Part shown: positions 1-7,835 of the stretch, in pieces
How positions within the stretch are numbered: the first letter of the stretch is position 1
Layout of the letters: the number at the start of each line of letters is the position of its first letter
NCBI GenBank assembly: GCA_023384575.1
Contig: JAHDVP010000018.1
Location: 1 to 48,348 of the forward strand
Source of the DNA: Acidobacteriota bacterium
GTDB taxonomy: Bacteria; Acidobacteriota; Vicinamibacteria; Vicinamibacterales; JAFNAJ01
DNA: 48,348 nt
Direction: 5' to 3'
The notes under the pieces: model-generated
What the model was told of the DNA's origin: nothing
Database searches by the model: none
Seen by the model: only the letters and a program-made list of their open reading frames with translations
Position numbers and translations under genes: made by a program

Positions 1-170
1 GGCTTGGTCGTGATGCGCTCCGGAGGAGAAGGCCGGGCGCGGCGAGCCCAGGGATGCACCCGGCGCGTTTTCTCAGCGTACTACGGGCTGGACGCTCGCC
101 GGTCGCACACCCGGCCACGACCCATCGACGCGACAGCGCTGCCGGGCAGGGTCCGTGTGATGCCGTGTGC

Positions 171-176
171 TAACAT
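171..176 (+). promoter_or_regulatory. Candidate -10 box for tRNA-Arg
   Basis: TAACAT lies 11 bases before the tRNA 5' end, which would put transcription start a few bases upstream of the mature tRNA. No convincing -35 is seen at the right spacing, so this rests on the -10 alone. The rest of positions 1-187 holds no supportable gene. Confidence 0.3.
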
Positions 177-187
177 CCGGGTCGAGT

Positions 188-264
<77 letters not shown>

Positions 265-350
265 GCCCCCAGCAGGTCCCCCGCCGTCGGCCCGCCCCCC
301 GGATCACGATGTCGGATGGCAAACCAGGCAGCGAGCCCATGGAGCGTGCG

Positions 351-1577
351 ATGAGCGAGAAGACACTCGGCGTCAACAGCCAGCTCGTGCACGGGGGGTA
401 CCATCCCGACGCCACCGGCGCGGTCAACGTGCCGATCTACCAGAGTTCGACCTTCGCGTTCCGCGATGCGGCGCACGGGGCGTCCCTCTTCGCCGGCGGG
501 GCAAAAGGGTACATCTACACCCGCATCGGCAACCCGACCATCGCCGCCTTCGAGCACGCCGTGGCCACGCTCGAAGGGGGCGCGGGCGGCGTGGCGACGA
601 GCTCCGGGCTTGCCGCCGTCAACACGCTGTACATGGCGTTGCTCGAGCAGGGCGCGCACATGGTGAGCACCGCGGCGGTCTACGGGCCGAGCCGCGGGTT
701 GCTGGAGAAGCACTTCTCGAGGTTCGGCGCCGAGGCCACCTTCGTCGACACCACGGAGATCGAGAACCTCCGTCGGGCGATGCGACCGGCGACGCGGCTC
801 GTCTACGTGGAGAGCCCGTCGAACCCCGCGATGCAGGTCACCGACATCGCCGCGGCCGCGGCCATCGCGCACGACCACGGGAGCCTGCTGGCGGTCGACA
901 ACACCTTCGCCAGCCCCTACCTCCAGACGCCGCTGGCCCTCGGCGCCGACGTCGTGCTGCACTCGATCACGAAGTTCATCAACGGCCACGCCGACGTCGT
1001 GGGCGGCGTCCTCGTCGCGAAAGACGCCGGGGTCCTCGCGCGACTCCGGGACGTCATGGTGACGACCGGCTGCAACATGGATCCTCACCAGGCGTATCTC
1101 GTGATCCGCGGCCTGAAGACGCTCGGCGTGCGCATCGAGCGTGCCCAGCAGAACGCCGGCGCGATCGCCCGGTGGCTGCAGTCGCATCCCAAGGTCCGCC
1201 ACGTCCGCTACATCGGCCTTCCCACGCATCCCCAGCACGAGCTCGCCAGCCGCCAGATGCGCGGCTTCGGCTCGATGATCGGCTTCGAGCTCGAAGGCGG
1301 CCTCGAGGCCGGACGCATCGTCATGGACCGCGTGCGGCTCGCCACGCTGGCCGTGTCGCTTGGCGGGGTGGAGACGCTCATCGAACACCCCGCGTCGATG
1401 ACCCACGCGGCGATGTCGAGAGAGGCGCGTGAGGCCGCGGGGTTCAGCGACGGGCTCGTGCGGTACTCGGTGGGCATCGAGGACGTCGACGACCTGATCG
1501 CCGACCTCGATCAGGCGCTCAATGCCATTCCCTCGGAGCTCGCCAGCACCTCCGAACCGGCCGCGCATCGAGGCTGA
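351..1577 (+). CDS. PLP-dependent Cys/Met metabolism enzyme (cystathionine gamma-synthase / methionine gamma-lyase family)
   Basis: A 408-residue fold-type I PLP enzyme of the transsulfuration family. Visible motifs are YTRIGNPT near the N-terminus (the phosphate-binding Tyr/Arg loop of the neighbouring subunit), ATSSGLAA, VDNTFASP, and the PLP lysine in SITKFINGH at about residue 208. Length and motif order match cystathionine gamma-synthase, methionine gamma-lyase and O-acetylhomoserine sulfhydrylase. Motifs alone do not settle the substrate, and the window holds no other methionine genes to help. I chose ATG 351 because GGAG at 341-344 sits six bases upstream; in-frame ATGs at 309 and 339 have poorer ribosome sites. 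The gene ends convergently with ligD. Confidence 0.9.
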   Translation: MSEKTLGVNSQLVHGGYHPDATGAVNVPIYQSSTFAFRDAAHGASLFAGGAKGYIYTRIGNPTIAAFEHAVATLEGGAGGVATSSGLAAVNTLYMALLEQGAHMVSTAAVYGPSRGLLEKHFSRFGAEATFVDTTEIENLRRAMRPATRLVYVESPSNPAMQVTDIAAAAAIAHDHGSLLAVDNTFASPYLQTPLALGADVVLHSITKFINGHADVVGGVLVAKDAGVLARLRDVMVTTGCNMDPHQAYLVIRGLKTLGVRIERAQQNAGAIARWLQSHPKVRHVRYIGLPTHPQHELASRQMRGFGSMIGFELEGGLEAGRIVMDRVRLATLAVSLGGVETLIEHPASMTHAAMSREAREAAGFSDGLVRYSVGIEDVDDLIADLDQALNAIPSELASTSEPAAHRG

Positions 1578-1628
1578 CGACGCCTCACCGCTCCGCGAGG
1601 GCAGGGCAGAGCCGCCCGCCTGGCTTCG

Positions 1629-1648
1629 GCGCAGGCGAACGCTTGCGC
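1629..1648. terminator. Hairpin between convergent genes
   Basis: GCGCAGGCG and CGCTTGCGC form a nine-pair stem (one G-T pair) around a two-base AA turn. It sits midway between the stop at 1577 and the ligD stop at 1667, where a bidirectional terminator would be useful. There is no T-run, so factor-independent termination is not assured. Confidence 0.3.
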
Positions 1649-1666
1649 GGCCCGACCACCCTCGCG

Positions 1667-3871
1667 CTACAGCAGCTTGCCCTGGGCTCGGTCGAGGGCC
1701 GCCCTGAGGTCGAGCCGGTGCCGGCCGTGGAGAGGGGCCCAGAGGTCGCCGCGTTCCGCGAACCGTGCGGGTGCGGTCTCGATCGTGAAGTCCTCGGGGC
1801 GCAGCCCCCGCGTCACCTCGTCCCACGAGAGCGGCGTCGACACGCCCGCAAACGCGTTGCCGCGGGCGCTGTAGGCCGTGGCGAGTGTCTTGCCCTCGAT
1901 GTTCTGCAGGTAGTCGATGTAGACCGTCCGGCCCCGGCGGCCCACGGCGCGCTCGACGGTCGCCTGCTTCGGGTGCTTCGTGGCGACGAGCGTGGCCACG
2001 AGCTGGCAGAAGAGCTGTCCGGCCTGGTAGGGCGTGGCGGGCGCGAGCGGCAGATAGACGTGCAGGCCCGACGCGCCAGAGGTCTTCGCCACCGCCGGCA
2101 CGCCGAGCGTCTCGAGCTCGTCGTGTATCCAGCGCGCCACGTCCACGACCTGCTCGAAGGTCACGCCGGGCATCGGGTCGAGGTCGAGTGCCGCCTCGCG
2201 GGCCACCCCGGGCTCATCGACGCGCGAGAACCACGGGTCCTGCGAGATCGTGGCGAGCTGCGTCATGTAGAGCAGCGTGAGCAGCGTCCCGCCGACGAGG
2301 CGCGGCGTCTCGCCCTCCGCCTCGGCCGCGGCCACCTCCACCCGCACGCCTGGCGGGACGTCGTCCGGCGCGCGCTGCTGGTAGAAGCTCTTCCCGGCCA
2401 CGCCGTTCGGCAGCCGCTTCATCACGAGCGGGCGGTCGGCGACGTTCGGCAGCAGCAGCGGCGAGACGCGCGCGTAGTAGCGCAGGAGATCGCCCTTGGT
2501 CAGGGCGCGCTCGGGCCAGAAGACCTTCGCGAGGTTCGTGACGTCGAGACGGCTGCCGTCGGGCAGGACGACAGGCCCGTTCCGGCGGGCCCGCTCGAGC
2601 GTGTCGAGTTGCTCGATGACGAGGCCCAGCACCGGGTCGACTGCAGGTGGCCGATCGCCAGGGCTGATGCCCATCGCCGCCCGGTCGGTGACCCGCGCGG
2701 CGACGATGCTGCCGTCGGGCGCCGCGACCGGGCCCCGCGGCGCCAACCGAGGCCTCCGCTGCGGCGCCGAGGCCGATGCCGCCGGCGCACGACCGGAGGG
2801 GTGGGCGGGACGGCCGGCATCCTCACCGCCGGCTGCCGCTTCGCGTCGCACCGAACGCGGGTCGATGTCGTCGCGCTCGCCCACGAACACCGGGTGCCTG
2901 AGCACCCCTTCATCGGTCCATTCGGTGAACTTCACCTCGACGACGAGGTCGGGGGTCGTCCAGTGGGGCCGCTCCGGAGGGTTCGGCGCCGAGGTGAACG
3001 GCGAACGGGCCGTCTCCCGTTCGGAGAGCCGCTCGGCGAACCGGTCGAGATCGCGTTCGGTGAACCCCGACCCGACGGGCCCGGCGTACACGAGCCGCCG
3101 GGCCCGACCCGCGCCTTCGTAATAGCCGAGCAGCAGCGAGCCGAAGTGCCGGCGCGTGCCGCGCGGCTCGGTCCACCCCCCGACGACGAACTCCTGCCGG
3201 CGGGGCAGCTTCAGCTTGACCCAGGCCCTGCTCCGCCGGCCGCTCTCGTAGGTCGAGGCGCTGTCCTTGGCGATGAGCCCCTCGAGGCCGAGCGTGACGG
3301 CTCGGTCGTGGAGCCGCCGGCCGTCGCCCGCCGACTGCTCGGCCAGCCGCACCTGTTCCGACCCGGCGTTGCCGACGATCGTCTCCAGGCGCGCGCGCCG
3401 GTCGCTGAGCGGCAGGCGCCTCAGGTCGTCGACCCCGTCGCGGAGCACGTCGAACAGCACGAGCGCGACCGGCTGCGTGGAGGCGGCGCGCTCGACGTCC
3501 GCGGCTCCCGTGAGGTGGATGCGCCGCTGGAGGCGCTGGAAGCCCACCGGTTCGCCATCTTCATCGAGGGCGACGATCTCGCCGTCGAGCAGGGCTCCGC
3601 GTCTGAGGCTGCGGGCGAACCGCTTGAGGTCGCGGACGAGGTCGGGAAACTGCGTGGTCTTGTCGTGGCCGAGCCGCGACCACAGCCGGACGTCGGCCGA
3701 CGGGTGGCCGGGTTCGACGTGAACCAGCACGCGCATGCCGTCGTATTTCGGCTCGTAGACAAGGCGCGGACTCTCGAGCGTCGGCGGCGCCCCGGCCGGC
3801 GCGGTCGAGGCCAGCATCGGCCGGACGGTCGACGGGTCGTCGGCCCAGGGCACGGCCGTGCGGGGTGGCAT
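1667..3871 (-). CDS. ligD: NHEJ ATP-dependent DNA ligase LigD (ligase + polymerase domains)
   Basis: A 734-residue multifunctional end-joining enzyme. The ligase domain comes first: EPKYDGMR carries the adenylated lysine (about K42), followed by the GEIVALDEDG and GLIAKD nucleotidyltransferase motifs and an OB-fold region. After a linker rich in Ala, Pro and Arg (about residues 330-400) comes the archaeo-eukaryotic primase-type polymerase domain, with DLDP (D563, D565), SGASGLHVYLPL and VYIDYLQN (D653) as metal and nucleotide sites. No 3'-phosphoesterase domain is visible, so this is the Lig-Pol arrangement. LigD fills and seals double-strand breaks held by Ku, whose gene is divergent next door. 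A GATAAT -10 box ends six bases before the ATG, suggesting a leaderless mRNA. Confidence 0.95.
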   Translation of the reverse strand: MPPRTAVPWADDPSTVRPMLASTAPAGAPPTLESPRLVYEPKYDGMRVLVHVEPGHPSADVRLWSRLGHDKTTQFPDLVRDLKRFARSLRRGALLDGEIVALDEDGEPVGFQRLQRRIHLTGAADVERAASTQPVALVLFDVLRDGVDDLRRLPLSDRRARLETIVGNAGSEQVRLAEQSAGDGRRLHDRAVTLGLEGLIAKDSASTYESGRRSRAWVKLKLPRRQEFVVGGWTEPRGTRRHFGSLLLGYYEGAGRARRLVYAGPVGSGFTERDLDRFAERLSERETARSPFTSAPNPPERPHWTTPDLVVEVKFTEWTDEGVLRHPVFVGERDDIDPRSVRREAAAGGEDAGRPAHPSGRAPAASASAPQRRPRLAPRGPVAAPDGSIVAARVTDRAAMGISPGDRPPAVDPVLGLVIEQLDTLERARRNGPVVLPDGSRLDVTNLAKVFWPERALTKGDLLRYYARVSPLLLPNVADRPLVMKRLPNGVAGKSFYQQRAPDDVPPGVRVEVAAAEAEGETPRLVGGTLLTLLYMTQLATISQDPWFSRVDEPGVAREAALDLDPMPGVTFEQVVDVARWIHDELETLGVPAVAKTSGASGLHVYLPLAPATPYQAGQLFCQLVATLVATKHPKQATVERAVGRRGRTVYIDYLQNIEGKTLATAYSARGNAFAGVSTPLSWDEVTRGLRPEDFTIETAPARFAERGDLWAPLHGRHRLDLRAALDRAQGKLL

Positions 3872-3906
3872 GGGCGGATTATCCTGCTACTATCGAGGTT
3901 TCGCCA
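3865..3906. promoter_or_regulatory. Overlapping divergent ligD/ku promoters
   Basis: For ligD (minus strand) the -10 is GATAAT (3883-3878), six bases before the start codon, with a weak -35 TGGCGA (3906-3901) at 17-bp spacing. For ku (plus strand) the -10 is TACTAT (3888-3893), with -35 GTGGCA (3865-3870) also at 17 bp. The two -10 boxes are four bases apart, and the ku -35 overlaps the ligD start codon. Assignment is by eye from similarity to sigma-70 consensus. Confidence 0.4.
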
Positions 3907-3953
3907 GCGTCCGATACAGCGATTGCCAGGCAGCATGGCGTCCGGCCCGGGGA

Positions 3954-3989
3954 GCGGTGACCCCGCCGGGCGGGGTCACGCGTCACCGC
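3954..3989 (+). promoter_or_regulatory. Mutually exclusive hairpins in the ku leader
   Basis: GTGACCCCGC (3957-3966) pairs perfectly with GCGGGGTCAC (3970-3979) around a three-base loop. The alternative pairing is GCGGTGAC (3954-3961) with GTCACCGC (3982-3989). Both use the same left arm, and the second right arm ends directly against the GGGAAGG ribosome-binding sequence at 3990-3996. This could act as a DNA operator or as an RNA control element on ku translation. Confidence 0.4.
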
Positions 3990-4006
3990 GGGAAGGCCGG
4001 GACATC

Positions 4007-4900
4007 ATGGCCGCACGTGCGACGTGGAAGGGGTATCTCAAGATCAGTCTCGTCACCATCCCGGTCCGCGTGTTTCCGGCCTACGACACGGCCGCCACGG
4101 TCAGCTTCAACCAGCTCCACGGCGAGTGCCGCAGCCGCATCCAACAGAAGAAGTGGTGCCCGAAGTGCGAGCGCGAGCTGCAGACGAGCGAGATCGTCAA
4201 GGGCTACGAGTTCGACAAGGGGCGCTTCGTCGTCATCGACGAGGAGGACCTGCAGAAGGTGCGGCCCGAGTCGACGCGCGTCATCAACCTGGTGCAGTTC
4301 GCCGACGAGGCGGCGCTCGACCCCATCTACTACGAGCGCCCGTACTACCTCGCGCCGGACGGCGACGTGGCGAGCGAGGCGTTCGCCGTGATGCGCGAGG
4401 GCATGGCGGGCAAGACGGGTATCGGAAAGGTGGCGCTGTCGGGCCGCGAGTACCTCGTGGCGGTTCGCCCGCGCGAGCGAGGTCTGGTGATGTACACGCT
4501 GCGATCGAGCGCCGAGATTCGCAGCATGAGCCACATCGCTGAGCTCGAGCGCGTGCCGGCGACCATCAAGCCCGCCGAGGCCCAGCTCGCCAAGCAGGTC
4601 ATCGACACCTTCATGGGCGAGCTCGACCTGCGCGAGTACAAGGACGAGTACCAGGCGCAGGTGCGGAATCTCATCGACGCCAAGGTGGCCGGGCAGGACT
4701 ACGTGGTGCCGGAAGAGGAGGCGCCGGCAAAGGTCGTCGACCTCATGGAGGCGCTCCGCCGCAGCCTCGATGCGGTCAGCCAGGGCAAGAAGAAGCCCGC
4801 CGATGCGGAGTTGCCCGCCAGGAAGGCGGCGGGCAAGGCCACGGCGAAGACGGGCCCGAAGGCCGTGCCGGCCGCGCGCAAGCGTGCCAAGGCGTCGTAG
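4007..4900 (+). CDS. ku: Bacterial NHEJ end-binding protein Ku
   Basis: A 297-residue homodimeric Ku that would encircle broken DNA ends and recruit LigD. The N-terminus (ATWKGYLKISLVTIPVRVFPA) and the stretch CPKCERELQTSEIVKGYEF followed by KGRFVVIDEEDL are typical of the bacterial Ku core. The last 45 residues are a Lys/Ala-rich tail, as in Ku proteins with an extended DNA-binding C-terminus. The start is the ATG at 4007, after GGAAGG at 3991-3996; the open frame runs far upstream through sequence antisense to ligD, which is not coding for Ku. The gene is divergent from ligD, and its stop is only 11 bases from that of the convergent SulP gene. A leader of about 100 bases holds alternative hairpins. 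Confidence 0.96.
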   Translation: MAARATWKGYLKISLVTIPVRVFPAYDTAATVSFNQLHGECRSRIQQKKWCPKCERELQTSEIVKGYEFDKGRFVVIDEEDLQKVRPESTRVINLVQFADEAALDPIYYERPYYLAPDGDVASEAFAVMREGMAGKTGIGKVALSGREYLVAVRPRERGLVMYTLRSSAEIRSMSHIAELERVPATIKPAEAQLAKQVIDTFMGELDLREYKDEYQAQVRNLIDAKVAGQDYVVPEEEAPAKVVDLMEALRRSLDAVSQGKKKPADAELPARKAAGKATAKTGPKAVPAARKRAKAS

Positions 4901-4911
4901 CGAACGGGCGG

Positions 4912-6675
4912 TCAGCCCCGGCCTGCGCCTCGGTCGGACCGGCCCTCGTACCGCTCGCGGTAGATCTCCCGGGCGCGCGCTACGGCCGCCTGCACGTGCG
5001 GCAGGATGTTCTCGTCGCCGACGGCCTCGTGGAACTCCGCTCGCTCCATCACGCGGGCGGGCTGCGACCGCGCCCCGCAGAGCAGCAGCGTCCTCCCCGT
5101 CGCCCGCACCTTCTCGGCCACCTCCTCGATCGCCATCAGCCCCGTCGCGTCGATTGCCGTCATGTTGCGCAGCCGTAGCACGACGATCGGCGGGAGCCGA
5201 TCGAGCATCGAGGTGACGAGGTCGATCTTGTCGGTCGTCCCGAACAGGAACGGCCCGTGGATACGGAAGATCGCGACAAACGGCGGGATGTCCTTGTCCT
5301 GCAGGATGTGCACCCGGCTCGACTCGACGTAGTCTTCGGTCACGAGCTCGATGGTCGTCGTGCCGGCCACGCGGCGGATGAACATCAGCGCCGCGAGCAC
5401 CATCCCCACCTCGACGGCGAGCGTGAGGTCGGCGAGCACCGTCAGCGCGAAGGTGACGAGCCACACCGCGATGTCCGTCCGTGTGAGCTTGAGGATCTGC
5501 GGGATCTCGCGCCACTCGCCCATGTTGTAGGCGACCACGAAGAGGATGGCCGAGAGCACGGCAAGCGGGATGTGCCGCGCGAGCGGCGCCGCGAAGAGCA
5601 GGATGCCGAGCAGCGTCACCGCATGCACCATGCCGGCCACCGGCGTCCTCCCGCCCGACCGGATGTTGGTCGCCGTGCGCGCGATGGCGCCGGTCGCGGG
5701 CAGGCCCCCGAAGAGCGGCGAGACGACGTTGGCCACGCCCTGGGCCATGAGCTCGACGTTCGGGCGGTGCTTGTCGCCGGTCATCCGGTCGGCGACCATG
5801 GCCGACATCAGCGACTCGATGGCGCCGAGCAGCGCCACGGTAATCGCCGGCGAGAGCAGGCTCAGCACGAGGTCTGGTCGGAACCTGGGCACGTGGAACT
5901 CCGGCAGGCCCGCGGGGACCCCGCCGAACCGGCTGCCAACCGTGTCGACGGGCAGGCCGAGCAGCGCGACCGCCAGCGTGCCGGCGACGAGCGCGACGAT
6001 CGTCCCTGGCACCCGCTTCAGGTAGCGCACGCACAGCAGGATGACGACGAGCGAACCCACGCCGAGGGCGGTGGCGGCTGGCGAGAACGAGTCGACGTGC
6101 GTGGCGATGGCCTCCATCCGCCCGAGGAACTCGCCGGGGACCTCCTCGATCCGCAGGCCGAAGAAGTCCTTGACCTGCGTGCTCGCGATGAGGACGGCGA
6201 TGCCGTTCGTGAAGCCGAGCACGACCGGGCTCGGGATGAACTTCACCGCCGCGCCGGTGCCCGTCGCGCCCAGGATCACGAGCATCACGCCGGCCATCAT
6301 CGTGCACATGAAGAGGCCCTCGACGCCGTGCTGGGCCACGATGCCGGCCACCACGACGACGAAGGCGCCCGTCGGGCCGCCGATCTGGGTCATCGACCCG
6401 CCCAGCGCGGAGATGAGGAAGCCCGTGATGATGGCGCAGTAGATGCCGGCCTGGGGCGGCAGGCCCGACGAGATGGCGAAGGCCATCGCGAGTGGCAGGG
6501 CGACGAGGCCGACGGTGACCCCGGCGATGAGATCCGAGGTGAAGGTGTGAGGGGAGTACTGCCGGAGGGCGATGATCGACTTGGGCTGCCAGGGCTCCCA
6601 CCACGGCGCCGCGGGCTGCGGCGGGGCGGGAGCGACCCGACGCTCGTGAGGGTCGTCTGCATCCGGGATGGTCAT
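4912..6675 (-). CDS. SulP-family anion transporter with STAS domain
   Basis: A 587-residue inner-membrane permease of the SLC26/SulP family. The N-terminal signature around residues 40-90 (TSDLIAGVTVGLVALPLAMA, then GIYCAIITGFLISALGGS) and about a dozen hydrophobic segments form the transport domain. The last 130 residues form a cytoplasmic STAS domain with the conserved DATGL loop. Family members carry sulfate, bicarbonate or other anions; the substrate cannot be read from the sequence, and no carbonic anhydrase or sulfate-assimilation gene is adjacent. The start ATG at 6675 was preferred over a much longer open frame because homology begins shortly after it and a TATACT -10 box lies 50 bases upstream. 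The gene is convergent with ku. Confidence 0.92.
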   Translation of the reverse strand: MTIPDADDPHERRVAPAPPQPAAPWWEPWQPKSIIALRQYSPHTFTSDLIAGVTVGLVALPLAMAFAISSGLPPQAGIYCAIITGFLISALGGSMTQIGGPTGAFVVVVAGIVAQHGVEGLFMCTMMAGVMLVILGATGTGAAVKFIPSPVVLGFTNGIAVLIASTQVKDFFGLRIEEVPGEFLGRMEAIATHVDSFSPAATALGVGSLVVILLCVRYLKRVPGTIVALVAGTLAVALLGLPVDTVGSRFGGVPAGLPEFHVPRFRPDLVLSLLSPAITVALLGAIESLMSAMVADRMTGDKHRPNVELMAQGVANVVSPLFGGLPATGAIARTATNIRSGGRTPVAGMVHAVTLLGILLFAAPLARHIPLAVLSAILFVVAYNMGEWREIPQILKLTRTDIAVWLVTFALTVLADLTLAVEVGMVLAALMFIRRVAGTTTIELVTEDYVESSRVHILQDKDIPPFVAIFRIHGPFLFGTTDKIDLVTSMLDRLPPIVVLRLRNMTAIDATGLMAIEEVAEKVRATGRTLLLCGARSQPARVMERAEFHEAVGDENILPHVQAAVARAREIYRERYEGRSDRGAGRG

Positions 6676-6725
6676 GCGTCGAGCCTCGCGCGGAGCCCTG
6701 GTGGGCGGTGGGGACCGTCGGTGAG

Positions 6726-6731
6726 AGTATA
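6726..6731 (-). promoter_or_regulatory. -10 box of the SulP gene
   Basis: TATACT on the minus strand (5/6 to TATAAT) stands out in GC-rich sequence 50 bases before the SulP start codon. No clear -35 is seen at 16-18 bp. Confidence 0.4.
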
Positions 6732-6768
6732 GTCCCCCGACTGGCCTGCGGGTGGGGACGCCGGCGGG

Positions 6769-6797
6769 TTCGAGCGACGAGCCTCCGGGCGTAGAAT
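6769..6797 (+). promoter_or_regulatory. Promoter of the DUF1684 gene
   Basis: TTCGAG (6769-6774) and TAGAAT (6792-6797) are separated by exactly 17 bp. Transcription would begin near 6804, downstream of the first in-frame ATG at 6796, which is therefore unlikely to be the start codon. Between this and the GTG at 6889 lies a run of CTGGCGGCTG-like repeats. Confidence 0.5.
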
Positions 6798-6888
6798 GAT
6801 TCCCCATTCGACGATCGGTCTGGCGGCTGCCGACTGGCGGCTGGCGGCCCGATTGGGGGAAACGAGAGGATTCGTCCCTGGAGGTCCC

Positions 6889-7833
6889 GTGCTCGCTGCG
6901 ATCGTCGTGCTGGTGTCGGCGGCGATCATGCCCGTGACCGGAGGCTTCGGCCAGCACGGCGACGAAGTGTCCTGCCCCGCCTCTGCGGTCGCGACGGCGC
7001 ACGACGACTACGAGGCACAGGTCGAGCGGCGACGGGCTGCGTACGAGGCGAGCCTGCGCAGCCTCGACGGGTACCTCGCCGTGGTCGGTCTGTTCTTCCT
7101 CGAGGACGGCCCGAACGTCTTCGGGGCCGACGCCGCCGGTCGCGTGGTCCTGCCGGACGGTTCGGCGCCCGGTCGGGTGGGCGTCTTCGATTTCCAGGAC
7201 GGCCGCGTCTTCTACCGCATCGAGCGGCCCGGGCTCGCGCTGCTCAACGGGCGCGCCACGTTGTCGGGCGAGCTCAGGCCGCTCGGACCCGGGGTGCCGA
7301 CGCCAGACCGTCTGAGCATCGGGCGCCTGTCGCTGAGCGTCCATCGCAGCGGCCCCCGGGTCGCGATCCGGGTGCGCGACCCGCAGAGCCCGTTCCTGAG
7401 GGACTACCGCGGGTCGCGGTGGTACCCGATCGACCGGGCGTGGCGCATCGACGCCCGGTTCGTGGCCCACGCGACACCGCGGCGTCTCGAGATTCCGAAC
7501 GTGCTCGGCGACGTGCAGGTCTTCGAGAGCCCCGGGTACGCCGAGTTCGACGTGGGGGCCGAACGCCTGCGCCTCGAGGCAGCGTCGTACGAGCCGGACG
7601 GCCGCGTCTGGTTCGTGTTTCGCGATCGGACGACCGGGCAGACTACCTACCCGGCGGCACGCTTTCTGTACGCCGATCCCCCTCGAGACGGCGGCATCGT
7701 CCTCGACTTCAACGACGCGCGCAACCCGCCGTGCGCGTTCAATCCCTTCACCACCTGCCCGAACCCGCCGCCCGGTAACGTGTTGCCCGTGGCCATTGAG
7801 GCGGGCGAGCTGGCCGACCTCGAGGGCAGGTGA
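6889..7833 (+). CDS. DUF1684 family protein
   Basis: About 314 residues. The family signature is clear: YPIDRAWRID in the middle and, near the C-terminus, DFNDARNPPCAFNPFTTCP with its conserved Cys residues. The biochemical role of DUF1684 is not established as far as I know. A hydrophobic N-terminal stretch (LAAIVVLVSAAIM) suggests membrane targeting or export. GTG 6889 was chosen: GGAGG at 6880-6884 precedes it, and the promoter -10 box overlaps the alternative ATG at 6796, which would lie upstream of the transcript. The next gene starts two bases after this stop, so the two are probably cotranscribed. Confidence 0.8.
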   Translation: MLAAIVVLVSAAIMPVTGGFGQHGDEVSCPASAVATAHDDYEAQVERRRAAYEASLRSLDGYLAVVGLFFLEDGPNVFGADAAGRVVLPDGSAPGRVGVFDFQDGRVFYRIERPGLALLNGRATLSGELRPLGPGVPTPDRLSIGRLSLSVHRSGPRVAIRVRDPQSPFLRDYRGSRWYPIDRAWRIDARFVAHATPRRLEIPNVLGDVQVFESPGYAEFDVGAERLRLEAASYEPDGRVWFVFRDRTTGQTTYPAARFLYADPPRDGGIVLDFNDARNPPCAFNPFTTCPNPPPGNVLPVAIEAGELADLEGR

Positions 7834-7835
7834 CG

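Noticed and set aside
1643-4900. Single 1085-codon plus-strand open frame
   Set aside because: Only the last 297 codons encode Ku. The rest is antisense to ligD, Arg/Ala/Val/Gly-rich and without motifs, a common by-product of high GC content.
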